Shown: positions 23,294 to 35,400 of the stretch, in pieces
Position numbering within the stretch: the stretch's first letter is position 1
How the letters are laid out: each line of letters opens with the position of its first letter
Assembly (NCBI RefSeq): GCF_003576645.1
Contig: NC_044919.1
Coordinates: forward strand, 21,388,372-21,452,371
DNA from: Ipomoea triloba
Taxonomy: Eukaryota; Streptophyta; Magnoliopsida; Solanales; Convolvulaceae
Length of the DNA: 64,000 nucleotides
Reading direction: 5' to 3'
The notes under the pieces: model-generated
Seen by the model: only the letters and a program-made list of their open reading frames with translations
What the model was told of the DNA's origin: nothing
Database searches by the model: none
Position numbers and translations under genes: made by a program

Positions 23294-24236
23294 CAAAAGT
23301 AGACTTATACTGTTCAATGTGCATAAAGTGAGAAAGTAAAGAATGAGATAAAATGAAATCAAGGTGTGAAGTTGGAGGATATTCCTTTTTAACATTCATA
23401 ATGGAATCACAAACATTGGGCCCCAAAATGATTGGTGTTAACCACTTGAGTAACCTTGTAGAAACAGATCCAGGGTTACTAGAGCTAGTGACTAACTTGC
23501 GGGCTTGGAATCCCGACAAGGGGTGTGCACACTAAAGGTCCTAGATCTGCTTCCCCTAGTTAGAATAACTAGGTTGTGGTGAGGTGATGGAAATGAGAAG
23601 GAAATTGTGGTGTTAATTGGAATATCTTTAACTTCATTATGGTAAAAGCTGGTTATTTCTATTTAAATGCTTATATGTTTATGAGGATAATTATGAGTAT
23701 GAGTATGATTATGAGTATGATATTGTGCATACATGTGGAAATTGTGATTATTGATACATATTTTTCTTTGGAACAATAATGAGGAAATGAATATCTCTTA
23801 TATGAGAAATCTTGTTGAAAATTTGTTATCATGTGAAATAACTGCTTTTCAAAAACAAAGAATAAAAACTATTTTCCAAAACCATGATTTTACAAGGTGG
23901 AGTAGGGATTACTTAGCACTATGTGCTAATTCTGTTTTCCAAATGAATTTCAGGTATGGAGTAGATCTTGTTATCCGAGAGCGATAGAAGAGAAAATGGA
24001 TCTACTCTTGATGATAGAAATTACTATGGTTTTTGGGTTGTGTATTATTGGGATGTAAGGCAGTAATAGTATGTATTAATAAGGATAGTAGATGTAAAGA
24101 CTACCTTAGCATCTAAGTTTGTGATAAACTTAGGTGTGGAGTAGCACCTCTGGATATTATGCGCTTCCGTTTTGGGAAATTAGTAATTATGATTAATTAT
24201 GCCTTTTAGTATGATGGAAAATCTGGGGGTGTTACA
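22649..24236 (+). repeat. 3' LTR of the Ty3 element (1,588 bp)
   Basis: TGTAATACC...GGTGTTACA, followed by the TSD copy AAGTT. It is about 900 bp shorter than the 5' LTR. After TTATTTTCCTT (about 23,262) it runs into a TA microsatellite and about 360 bp that do not match the sequenced part of the 5' LTR, then re-aligns at 23,624. Confidence 0.95.
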
Positions 24237-24241
24237 AAGTT

Positions 24242-24969
24242 GAAGCAAACAGCCTTGCTGAAAGCCGGTCTTCCTCATTATGGTTCAGAATAGCTGCCCA
24301 AGCATCAATGATACTAGTGGTGAGTTCGGTGTTCGGCTTCAATAAAAGCATATCAGACCAGTGGATAACCCTTGATTCAAATCTGAATAATTCTTAGGCC
24401 CTGGAAACAGATATGCACAAGCTTATAAAATGCATCAGTTTTCATGTTAAAACACACTGTTTAACACATACCAAATGCAACTATTCTCGCAAAAACTCAC
24501 CACCATGTGTATTAGAACACACTATTCCATGTATAAAATGCACCACTAACCCAATTTCAACACTACACACACCATGATACCCAAACACACCTAGTCAATT
24601 CTAATATGCATCAAGTAAAGACTTACGGATCAGGGTGAGGATTTTCTAACACCCACTTCCTTATTGCATCCTCAGTTGCATTGATTGGTGCGTTTACATC
24701 TATTATTGAGAGGCGCTGTCGCGGCCGAACTGGGGAGTATTCCACTACTGGCCTTTTCCCTTTGTCTTTTGTGGGTATTTCTGGGGCGGGGGGGTTTGAT
24801 GCACTGCCTTGTTGGATTTGATCTGGTGTGACCTGCTGTGTTCAATTATTAGTTTTTTTTTTCATTTTCTTTTCTGTTTGAATAATTATAGACAGTTGCA
24901 TTACCTCATCAGCTTGGCTGTAGTGTCAGCTTCTCTTGCTTGAGCTCCTTCACCTTCATTAGCTCTGTC
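24242..24969 (-). pseudogene. ULP1-type MULE gene: middle exons
   Basis: Minus-strand exons are 24969-24905 (continuing from the block at 46.9 kb), 24832-24627 and 24400-24242 (continuing at 14,800 after the Ty3 element). Introns are GT..AG. Exon 24832-24627 is Pro-rich, then carries PVVEYSPVRPRQRLSIIDV. Exon 24400-24242 encodes RVIHWSDMLLLKPNTEL..IIDAWAAILN, typical of the segment before the ULP1 protease domain. An in-frame TAA near the start of that exon indicates decay. The intron at 24,401-24,626 holds minus-sense TGGTG words. Confidence 0.75.
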
Positions 24970-25646
24970 TGATTAGTGTAAAGAGGGTGTAAATGTCGTT
25001 CCGCTGAGGATTGGTGTTATGGCACGTAACTGTGTGAATTACCAGGCACTAGAGTATATGAATTTATAGAATCCAAGCAACAAAGATTGAGTGGTGTAAA
25101 ATGAAACAATTGATTAATGTGTAAACAGTATGATAAAAGTATGGGCCAGATTAGGGGGATTGTAACCTTGATGTTCTAACAAACTCAGGATTAGGGACAG
25201 AATAATTAACCAAGGGACATATGGGCAACGCACAGAAGAATTCTACTCAGCTACTTTCGTAATCAATAAGAGAATTAGGCTAAGATTGCCCCACTGTCGT
25301 GATGCATCAATCATAACCTTAAGCACCTAAGCATTGTAAGCCCCAATATTACCTATACTTTCATAGCAGGAAAATTAGGTTGAAATTGGTAAGGCTCGAG
25401 GTCTCTATCCAATTGTCGTTGTAATGAATCCCTCTCCTAGACTAGCAATTAATTCTGGCCACAAACCAATAACTAGTGTAGAGAAATCCCCAAATCAACA
25501 TAAATCCTAGGCAAAAGATTCAATCCCTTTATGCAATTAATCATAAACCGAACATCAAGATTAACAATGAACCCCTAATCCAAACCCATAAGCGAATTAC
25601 TCCCTCATGATGGGAGTAAACACAACAAAGCAAGAATTAAAGATAA
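24970..25646 (-). mobile_element. Solo LTR (Tat/Athila-like), left part
   Basis: Preceded by CTGTC (24,965-24,969). Its right-hand part is at 46,513-46,924 and is followed by CTGTC (46,925-46,929). On the minus strand the reunited LTR would run TGATATCTAC...CTAATCA, about 1.08 kb. It contains no coding potential and lies in an exon of the ULP-type gene. It was later split by the Sirevirus-like element. Confidence 0.8.
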
Positions 25647-27409
25647 TGTTGGTCCCAAGGGGATGGGGTACAAGTCTAGAGGGGGGGGGGGTGAATAGAC
25701 TTGTATAAGATTTTGCAAATCTTTTTCGACCTCTCGTGTGTATTGGACTTAGGATGTTTAGGTCCGATACCTCACAAGATGAAGACAAAGTTTTATGCGC
25801 AGCGGAATAGTTATCCCCTTATGATTAGCACGAGTTTGAGTTAGTTTGAGAGGTGTAGTTATATGCAGTGCAGTTCGAGAGTTAGATAGCGAGAGATAAA
25901 AAACAGAAAGTAAATGCGAGAGAGATTTTTAAGTGGTTCGGCCAACCCGCCTACGTCCACTCTTCTTCCAGAAACTCCCTGGAAGGATTGCACTAAAAAC
26001 TTCCCTTTCTAGTACAATATCGAGCGCTTGAGCTTTGATCACGAAGCCCGCCTCAAGCCTCAGGTTTTTCGCCCCGCTTCTTGTTACTCCACCTATCGAG
26101 CACTTGAGCTTTGATCACCAAGCCCGCCTCAAGGCTCAGGATCTTCACAAGACAGCTCCCAGGTTACTCCGCCTCTCCTCAGGTTTTTCTCCCCGCTTCC
26201 AGTTACTCCACCTCTCGAGCACTTGAGCTTTGATCACCAAGCCCGCCTCAAGCCTCAGGATCTTCACTAGACAGCAGCCAGGTTACTCCGCCTCTTCTTG
26301 CTTAATCCAAAGCAAGGACCTTTGGTTGTCACAGTTGAGTGTAACAAGCTCCAATCTGACCAAAAGCTATCGTTGAATCAGCTTCGATGTAGAGCAGCTT
26401 CGATCACCTTCTAGATGTTTAGCAGTTTAAGCTTTGTAACTCTCTCAAACACTAAGATGTGTTTTCTCGCTGGTTTGAATATCAGGATGATATTCCAGAT
26501 TTAGCACTTGCACTTGAACGTTTGAATTAGACACCTTTTGAGATTTTTAACTGAACCAAAAAACCCTCTCCTTTTTGTGTCTTCACGTCCTTTTTATATG
26601 AGAGTTGAGGAATAATTCCGTTGGAGGGAAAATTATTCCGTTTGAAATTTTTCTCCCATGCTGTGTATGGGACTTGCATCTTTTCAGCATTTTTCATGGA
26701 GTGGTGGTCTTGTAACTTGAACCTTTTGTTTGGTAGTGGATTCCATAATCCACTTTCTTGAGTCCATGCTCCACTTGCTACTTTCGGTAAAAGTTACTCT
26801 TTTTATATTCCCATTCATCCTCGTTTTAGGGAATAAGACCGATTTTGGATTGGTGCACCTTCTATCCGTTTGTTGTGGAATTCTGATGTGGCATCCACTT
26901 CTAGCACCTCCTAAATATTATATCTCCATGATATTCTTCTTCTCCAATCTTTATTCATGCTTCCTGACCGTCATTCAGCCTTTTAGAGAAGTGTTAGTTT
27001 ATCGAGACCAAGGTTGATGTCTCGATTGTTTGATGTCTCGACCCCATGTATCGAGAGATCTATCTCTCGAACTTTGCTTATTTCTCGAACTGGATTGTTG
27101 TATCGAGAGATCCTATCTCTCGAACTCTGCTTATGTTTTGAACTGAATTGCTGTATCGAGAGATCCTATCTCTCGAACTCTGCTTATGTCTCGAGACTTA
27201 GTTGATGTCTCGCAGACCCTTATTCCTCCAATGTTGTCCCGTGCCTTCTTCTGATTTATCCATGAGATTACAACACGAGACTTCTAAGATGTTCACAAGT
27301 TTCACCTTAAGCTTAAATATTTTCCGAGTTGAGCTCAAGTTACTCGGTTGTATTTTCGCTCTTAGTTTACTTGTCGAACTTACATATAGTTCCTATCTTT
27401 CGAGACTTA
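25647..27409 (-). repeat. 3' LTR of the Sirevirus-like element, truncated at its 5' end
   Basis: It matches 44,770-46,455 closely. The last 57 bp present in the other LTR (46,456-46,512) are missing where the LARD begins. It has one extra copy of a CTTGAGCTTTGATCACC..CCGCCTC tandem unit around 26,020-26,230. Palindromic words such as TCGAGAGATC-TATCTCTCGA (27,051-27,070) recur three times near 27,050-27,190. Confidence 0.92.
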
Positions 27410-29000
27410 GGTCATATTTTTACCCCATATTTAAATCCATTTCTACCACTAAATATTAATATTATGTTCTTAATAATATTGAATTTCTTCATTGTGATAA
27501 ATAATTATTATTTGACCAAAGATGATGAAGATTTGATAATTGAGCATAATATTAATATTTTGTAGTGGCATTTATAATCTTGTTTTGTATGTGTATATTT
27601 AATTGCACCAAGTAGGTGGAAGACATGATTTGGTGGAATGATGTGATGAGTGGGAAGCAAAAGACAAATGAAAGAAGGCAAAAAGAGGCATAAAACATGG
27701 AGCCAAAAGCAAAAAGAGAAAGTGGAAGATTCTGCTGAAATTCTGGAGGAGGACAATAGGCGTCTGTCTGCGTCCTGAAACAGACGCCTATTGTCCATTT
27801 TCACACTGCCCGGATTTTTGGACTTTCACCGCGGCGAGCCTAATTCTCCATTTTCACACTGTCCTGAAAATCGTTGACCATGCGCGAGAATTCTGCAGTC
27901 CAAATTCCAATTTTGCCCCTGCCTTTACCCAACTATAAATACCCCTCATTTCTCCATTCTTCAATATCCAATTTTCAGATTAGATTAGTCCCTTCCCCTC
28001 TTCTCTTTTCCTTTTCTTCTCCTTAAAAATGTAGACCTCCAAGTGAGGCTTGTTTAGTAGTGTAGGAGTAGATTAGGATTTATTTTGTAATAAGAAGAGG
28101 GATGATACAAGGTTATGAGCTTCAACCGATGGATCGAGGGGAATTTCTTCCCTTTCTTTCCTTAATTTACCTTGAGCTAACCTTGTATCAAGATGCTTGT
28201 TCTTAAATTTATTTATATTTGGATTATGGATTGTGTTCATGTCTAGATTGTTGTTCGTTCTTCAATTATTATGAATTGTTAGTTTAGCTTCTATGAGTTG
28301 TTGTGTGCAAGACTTGTTATTGAAAGTGTGTGATTAATGGATCCAATTACATGCTTGTTTGTTGTTGTGTCACGGTGAGAATCGGGCATGGCTAGAACAC
28401 TCTTGCCACACCTATTGATTTATACAATGCGAGAGCTTGATAAATTATAGGGGGATTTCTCGGCTAATCTTCGGTTCCTTCACCGCGAGAGCGGGTTGGA
28501 ATTTAGAAGTTAGCCAAAACGGTTCCTTCACGGGTGACAGCGTGTTGGAATCTAGAGGTTAGTTTAGGCTACCTCCTCACAACTTGTAGTATTAACTTGA
28601 GTTTGGGCATGTTGATTTGCTTAGGATCTTTAAGACGAGCCTCGCTTTTAGGCTACGAGAGTAGATAACTTGCGGTTTGGCACATTCGGGTAGATCACGA
28701 GAGTGGCACCGAGGACTTTAGTGCATTTCTTCCATTCACAAGGGATAAAACTTCTTTTCTACATTTGTTTGACTCATGATGGGCATTGACCCGATCCATA
28801 TCCTTACCTATGTTGCATCTTATATATCTCTCTTCATTTGTTGCTTTTATTTTTGTTATTTACTTTTGTTGTCTTAATCCCGTTATTATCGAACTAGCTT
28901 CACAAGAATCAATCCGAGTTAGTGCTTGACCAACCATTCCCTGTGGATCGATAACCCCGGAATACTCCGGGTATTTGCGTGTACCTAAAAGTCACAACCA
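27410..29000 (+). repeat. 5' LTR of the LARD (lacks first 16 bp)
   Basis: Nearly identical to 30,830-32,410, with about ten differences noticed. It carries a strong hairpin (27,751-27,767 with 27,780-27,796) and a CCGCGGCGAG segment whose loop is inverted compared with the other LTR. Confidence 0.92.
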
Positions 29001-29002
29001 AA

Positions 29003-29022
29003 TTGGCGCCGTTGCCGGGGAG
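29003..29022 (+). promoter_or_regulatory. Primer binding site of the LARD
   Basis: TGGCGCCGTTGCCGGGG follows the 5' LTR after a few bases. This PBS is used by Athila/Tat-type Ty3 elements and assigns the LARD to that lineage. Confidence 0.8.
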
Positions 29023-30801
29023 TGGTTTTTGTGTTGACATTAACAAATATTGATTCTAGGAAACTAGTTCATTTTTATGTTTTTATTGTGTTTTGTTTTG
29101 TTTTGTATTTTGTTTTTGTTGTAGCATCTCTAAGGGAATATTTGCATGCACTTGAGGAGAGTGGAGAAATCAATCACGAAAAAAAAAATGGGCATCACCA
29201 CATCACTCAAAATTTTTGGATCAACATTGAGGAGTATGTTTTGATTTGAAGAGGCTTCTTGATGACTCTTGAGGGTGGACAAGAAATTCATTAAGGGAGT
29301 TTTCTTTACCTTTCACTTGCTCCTTATGTTAATTTGTGCTTTAATGTATTATCTTGTTTAATTGATCCAATTTCTCCTCCCCCTATTGTGCATTATTTTA
29401 TTTTACATCGAGGACGATGTAAATTTTTAAGTGTGGGGGAGTGAACATATATTGAAGTTTTGCTTGGATGACTCATGAGCTTATTTTGTGAATGAATTGC
29501 TATTATGCTAGAAGTTGTGATTATTCCCTCCTTGTTGGTTGGTGGTTTGTTTTGGACTTGTTACAATTTGACTTGTGATAGATGAATCAAGGTGAAACAT
29601 ATGATTGAGCTATTCTCTTGCCAATATCCTTGTTAACCATTAATCAATTGGATAAATTATTGATCTAGTGTGTTGTGCATTGCTAGTGAAAGTTTATGTG
29701 AGATACCGGTGTTGGTTTAATTGTTATACCTTGTCATAATACTCTCTTTGTGAAGTCTAATGATTGCATGCTTAGAAATGATATAGGCCATTTTTGTTAG
29801 CCCGAGCCTTTAAACCTACCCGTTATATATGTTACCCTTGTTACCCCCGTTGAGCCTTTTGAATTTTTTGTTAAACCCCGTTGTATTTATTTTCTTTTGT
29901 TCTTAATTATCTTAATATTCCTCATATGCATTAAAAGGAAGATTAAGGTAATTGAGTCCTAACCTTGTCATTAAACCCTTAACCATAGCCAAAAAAAAAA
30001 AAAAAAAGTTTCCCTTCACCCTTGAGAGAATTTATCATTTATTCATAATTTTTGTTGAAGAGATTTAATTTGGAGCATTAAATTTTATTGCAACATTTAT
30101 TTTGTAAATATTTATGTTTGGGGTTGTCTTGACAATTTAGAATAGCTTATTCTCCCGTGGGCTATTCAATAAACTAGAATGCTTATTCTCCCGTGAGCTA
30201 TTCTTGCCAAAAATTGAGAAAAGAAAAAAAATAGAAATTGCAAAAAAAAAAAATCGAAAAAAAAAATTAGAAAAAAAAATTAGAAAAAAAAAATTTCGAA
30301 AAAAAAAAATTGTATTTTTACTTTTAGCCCCTTTTTGTAAAAATGTTGTACTGTTCTCATTTGTAAAATGCTCCTAAAAATTTCATCTCTTCTAAAATCC
30401 TATTTGTGAATAAATGTAAATTTTCTTTCTTTTGATTTCCTTACCCTTGTTTGTTTAAACCTCAACCCCTAGCCCCATTATAAGCTTATAAAAGTCCTAC
30501 TTGATCTTTGCATGCAATCTTGGAATTGAATTAGTAAGAGTATGAAGGACACACCCCTTTTGCATAAACTCAACTTAGCATGTGCACACTAGATTCACAA
30601 ACACTTAAATGACAAAGGTGCTCGGTTATTGGCTTGAGAATGGAACTTGTGTGCCGATCCAAGGTGACTCTTGAAACATGTTGAGTTGTAACAAGTTAGA
30701 CTTGTGGTTTGATAGGTTGTGCAAGGAGGAGTATGAACAATTTCAATGCTATGGTTTGCAATTTATTCTTTGTGTTTGCTTGAGGACAAGCAAAAGTTTA
30801 A

Positions 30802-30813
30802 GTGTGGGGGAGT
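30802..30813 (+). promoter_or_regulatory. Polypurine tract of the LARD
   Basis: GTGTGGGGGAGT directly precedes the 3' LTR start TGATAAGAG. A second similar word occurs at about 29,429. Confidence 0.75.
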
Positions 30814-32410
30814 TGATAAGAGTATATTTGGTCATATTTTTACCCCATATTTAAATCCATTTCTACCACTAAATATTAATATTATGTTCTTAATAATATT
30901 GAATTTCTTCATTGTGATAAATAATTATTATTTGACCAAAGATGATGAAGATTTGATAATTGAGCATAATATTAATATTTTGTAGTGGCATTTATAATCT
31001 TGTTTTGTATGTGTATATTTAATTGCACCAAGTAGGTGGAAGACATGATTTGGTGGAATGATGTGATGAGTGGGAAGCAAAAGACAAATGAAAGAAGGCA
31101 AAAAGATGCATAAAACATGGAGCCAAAAGCAAAAAGAGAAAGTGGAAGATTCTGCTGAAATTCTGGAGGAGGACAATAGGCGTCTGTCTGTGTCCTGAAA
31201 CAGACGCCTATTGTCCATTTTCACACTGCCCGGATTTTTGGACTTTCGCCGCGGCGAGAATTAGGCTCGCCGCGGCAAAAATCGTTGACCATGCGCGAGA
31301 ATTCTGCAGTCCAAATTCCAATTTTGCCCCTGCCTTTACCCAACTATAAATACCCCTCATTTCTCCATTCTTCAATATCCAATTTTCAGATTAGATTAGT
31401 CCCTTCCCCTCTTCTCTTTTCCTTTTCTTCTCCTTAAAAATGTAGACCTCCAAGTGAGGCTTGTTTAGTAGTGTAAGAGTAGATTAGGATTTATTTTGTA
31501 ATAAGAAGAGGGATGATACAAGGTTATGAGCTTCAACCGATGGATCGAGGGGAATTTCTTCCCTTTCTTTCCTTAATTTACCTTGAGCTAACCTTGTATC
31601 AAGATGCTTGTTCTTAAATTTATTTATATTTGGATTATGGATTGTGTTCATGTCTAGATTGTTGTTCGTTCTTCAATTATTATGAATTGTTAGTTTAGCT
31701 TCTATGAGTTGTTGTGTGCAAGACTTGTTATTGAAAGTGTGTGATTAATGGATCCAATTACATGCTTGTTTGTTGTTGTGTCACGGTGAGAATCGGGCAT
31801 GGCTAGAACACTCTTGCCACACCTATTGATTTATACAATGCGAGAGCTTGATAAATTATAGGGGGATTTCTCGGCTAATATTCGGTTCCTTCACCGCGAG
31901 AGCGGGTTGGAATTTAGAAGTTAGCCAAAACGGTTCCTTCACGGGTGACAGCGTGTTGGAATCTAGAGGTTAGTTTAGGCTACCTCCTCACAACTTGTAG
32001 GATTAACTTGAGTTTGGGCATGTTGATTTGCTTAGGATCTTTAAGACGAGCCTCGCTTGTAGACTACGAGAGTAGATAACTTGCGGTTTGGCACATTCGG
32101 GTAGATCACGAGAGTGGCACCGAGGACTTTAGTGCATTTCTTCCATTCACAAGGGATAAAACTTCTTTTCTAAATTTGTTTGACTCATGATGGGCATTGA
32201 CCCGATCCATATCCTTACCTATGTTGCATCTTATATATCTCTCTTCATTTGTTGCTTTTATTTTTGTTATTTACTTTTGTTGTCTTAATCCCGTTATTAT
32301 CGAACTAGCTTCACAAGAATCAATCCGAGTTAGTGCTTGACCAACCATTCCCTGTGGATCGATAACCCCGGAATACTCCGGGTATTTGCGTGTACCTAAA
32401 AGTCACAACA
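30814..32410 (+). repeat. 3' LTR of the LARD
   Basis: Starts TGATAAGAG and ends TCACAACA. It contains a perfect 11-bp stem GCCGCGGCGAG (31,248-31,258) with CTCGCCGCGGC (31,266-31,276), and a 17-bp stem GGACAATAGGCGTCTGT (31,171-31,187 with 31,200-31,216). Confidence 0.92.
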
Positions 32411-35400
32411 AGCTGCTCGTGTCTTGAAAGGGTCTTTGGAGTTCACCTGCTCTAGATATTTGTCTGATACGTCCAGGTGAAGGTAATTGATAAAGGCTTC
32501 ACCTATGAAGCTGCCTTCAATCACCCCATCTCTCCACCATTCTATGCATTCCTGAGGATTAAGGCCGCTATGAAGAGATAAGTCAGTTTTGGCAAGAAGA
32601 CTTACTATGATTCCGTTGAGGTACTCGGTTGAGTCATCTTTGAATCCTGACTTAAAGTTTTTCATATATTGCTCATCTCTCTTCTCTTTAGCCGTTTGTT
32701 GTTCTTGTCTTTTTCTTCTCCTTTCTCTGTCTTCTTGTCTCCTTCTCTCTATTTCCAGTGTATGTTGGACCCTTAAGATTTCTGCTCTTTTCGCTTCCTC
32801 CAATTGTTTGCTTGTTGACTTTGGAATTTTTGGAGGAGGTCCAGCTGGTTCACTTGCTGCCCTTTTCTTGCTAGTTGTTGATGTCCTTCCCTGTCCCTGA
32901 GTATTTTCCCCCATGGTGGCATCATTGGCGTGGGAAAGGAGGGTGGACATGCCTTCGAAGAGTGCTTGAAGTTGGGCAGGCACTTGGTTTGACAGATCAT
33001 CGAGTAGTGCTTTCATCACGTCCTATCGAAGTTCACTGGAATACTGGAAGGCTCGAAGCTCTGCTCGTAACTCAGCTAATTCAGCTCTCGCACCTTCAGC
33101 TTCTGCTCGAGCTACAGCAGCCTCATTTGCAGCTTTCCGTGCTGCATCCTCAGCCCATACTGCCTGTTCGAGAAGTTCTTCATGGCTGGCTTGAGATTCA
33201 CTTGTGCCAGCCGCAGGCATTGCAGCGTTGCGAACAATGGTCAGTATGCGCTCAATTTGAGCCATCTTCTGAGAGTGATCGGCCATGAATTGACGCACCT
33301 CGCCAATAAAAACTTGTTCGGCCTGTGGATTATAGTCAGAAGTTGAAGGAGAAGAAGTACCTTGAGTCGGAGGGGACTTGGGTGCTTCCAGATTTCCACC
33401 TATGACTTGCATTTGCGAGTCCACCTCTCGATTGAGTTCCTGAGGACCAGCAGGGACACTGGGATCAGAGCTCGAAGGTAGCTCCATATCAGGTGCTTCC
33501 CGGTTTTCACCTGAGGGATGGATCACTTCTTGCTCATCACCTCTCGAACCTGTGGCTTCAGCTTCAGCAACTGTCGGGATTGGATCAGCCAGGGAGGGAT
33601 CTTCTGCATTGGACGCTTCCCGGTTTCCATCCAATGGAAGTTCCCCCTCAGCATCACCTCTCGAACCAGTGCTGGGAACTGGGTCATCTGCTGGTGGAGT
33701 TGGAGACGAAGTGTCGACAGGTGCTTCCCTGTTTCCACCTTCGATTGTCGCATCGTCCTCCTCAGTACCTCTCGAACCAGCAGGACTTGGGACATTTTGC
33801 TCTTGTTGCTCATTTTGCTCCATTTCAGTCGACTCAGGTGAGTCAGGGAAGGTTGATGTTGTATCTTCTGGTAGCAGGAATGGTGATGGCAGTTCCATCT
33901 CGATGGAAAAGCCTGGGAGTTGGAGCAACAGAATTTCACCCTCTCGAACTATCTGTGCTTCATCGGTGGCATTCGAGGGTGTGGACTCAGGTGGTGGCAG
34001 AAGTAGTACTGTGTTGGGAGCTACCTCAAGTGCTTCAGAGTTCTCGGATTCACCTCTCGAAGCTGCTACCTGTTCGTCCAGAGCAGAAATGTGTACTTGG
34101 GACAAGGGGATTGCGGCTGTTGGTATTTGATTCTCAGAGTCATCTCGAGCAATCCCAGAGGTCTCTCCTGGACCTCTCGTATCTTCCACTTGATGTCCCA
34201 AGGATAGAGCAGTGGCAAGCCTGACATCTTCTTGAAATTAGGCTTCTGATTCATGGTCCATGTCAGGCTCGGCTTCTTGTTCATCAGCAGCTATGCCCTT
34301 CCCTTTGTCAGACCGACCAAGATTCCTCCTGGTCACATGCATTTCATGGGCAAGGCTTAGAAGTTCATTGGCTGGGAGTTCTGTGAGGTTTAACCAGTTC
34401 AACGCGAATATCTCCTCAGCCTCCATATCTGCTGCTCGTGCAATCAGTTGATCAAAAGGGCCTGTTCTCCAGTTGATCCATCGAAGAACCCTGGAGAAGT
34501 CATCCAGGCTAGATGCATCTTCACCACGGTGATCTAACTGAGTCGTAGCATCATCATTTAAGTCATGCGATCCAGCAGATAGGATTTCTGTTGCTGATGC
34601 AGCTTCCACTGTTATCTCTCGAACCACCTCTCGTGGTTCCTCAACCTCTGTCTATACTGGATCACTGATCCCAGTACCTTCAATCTCTCGAGTCTCCTCT
34701 CGAGGTATATCCAAAGATTCATCAGCAAAGTCAGCACCATCGTCATTCAGATCAGCAAACATTTCATCTGAGATGTATCTGGTAAAGGGCACTCTCTCTA
34801 CCTCAGCGGCCAGTGTAGCCTGAGGTTCCCCCTGGGCTTGTGCCCTGTTCTCAAATGATTCTTGGATTGCTGAAGGTGTAACCTCTCGAAGCTGAGTGAT
34901 GGGGATGGTCTTGGCTTTCTTAGCCCTCTTTGGCAAGGTGATCCTCTTGATCAGGGTGTTCAGAGGCTCATCATCAGATTCCTTTTCCTTGGTCGGGGCT
35001 TTCCTTTTGCCCCTTCCCTTAGGCTTTGAGGGAGAATGTGCAATCTTAACACCTTTCGCCTTTGGGGCTTAAGATTTCGTCCTACCCATATAGGTATTCC
35101 GATGAACCTCCCGCCCTTCCCTCAGTTCTAAGCCCTTCAAACTTAAGAGGTATTGAACAACAAAACCGAAACCAACCTTTTTACTGATCGTCAGGTTGAT
35201 GTTGGAGACTGAGCTTTGCACTTGTTGTTGGAGGAAGTTGAAGATGATATGGGCCCAGTCCATTTTGTTGTTGTTCCAGATGGCGTGGAGGATTTTGAGG
35301 ATGTCCAGATTTATTTCGTCAGTTCCAGACACCTTGCTGAGTATGAATTTCATAATGAGGTCGGCAGCAAGAGCAAACCTCTCCTTTATGTGGAACTTGC

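Larger units (their letters stand above)
14801..24236 (+). mobile_element. Ty3/gypsy chromovirus (Tekay/Del-type), full-length with perfect TSD
   Basis: LTRs start TGTAATACCCC and end GGTGTTACA. The element is flanked by AAGTT (14,796-14,800 and 24,237-24,241). It has a PBS complementary to initiator tRNA-Met, one gag-pol frame in the order gag, PR, RT, RH, IN, chromodomain-like end, and a polypurine tract before the 3' LTR. It is inserted into an exon of the ULP-type MULE gene, in the opposite orientation. The pol frame has four in-frame stops and assembly damage near 21.1-21.6 kb. LTR parts that align differ by roughly 1%, so insertion is recent. Confidence 0.95.
27410..32410 (+). mobile_element. 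LARD-like non-autonomous LTR retrotransposon
   Basis: Two 1.6-kb direct repeats (27,410-29,000 and 30,814-32,410) flank about 1.8 kb without coding capacity. After the first comes a PBS reading TGGCGCCGTTGCCGGGG, as in Athila/Tat-type elements. Before the second is a polypurine tract AGTGTGGGGGAG. The 5' LTR lacks its first 16 bp, lost together with neighbouring Sirevirus sequence. Poly-A and A-rich runs occur at 29,990-30,310. It would need proteins from another element to move. No protein gene was found inside. Confidence 0.9.

Noticed and set aside
33493..34224. Long plus-strand ORFs opposite the accessory ORF
   Set aside because: Shadow frames of the minus-strand coding sequence, with low-complexity composition.
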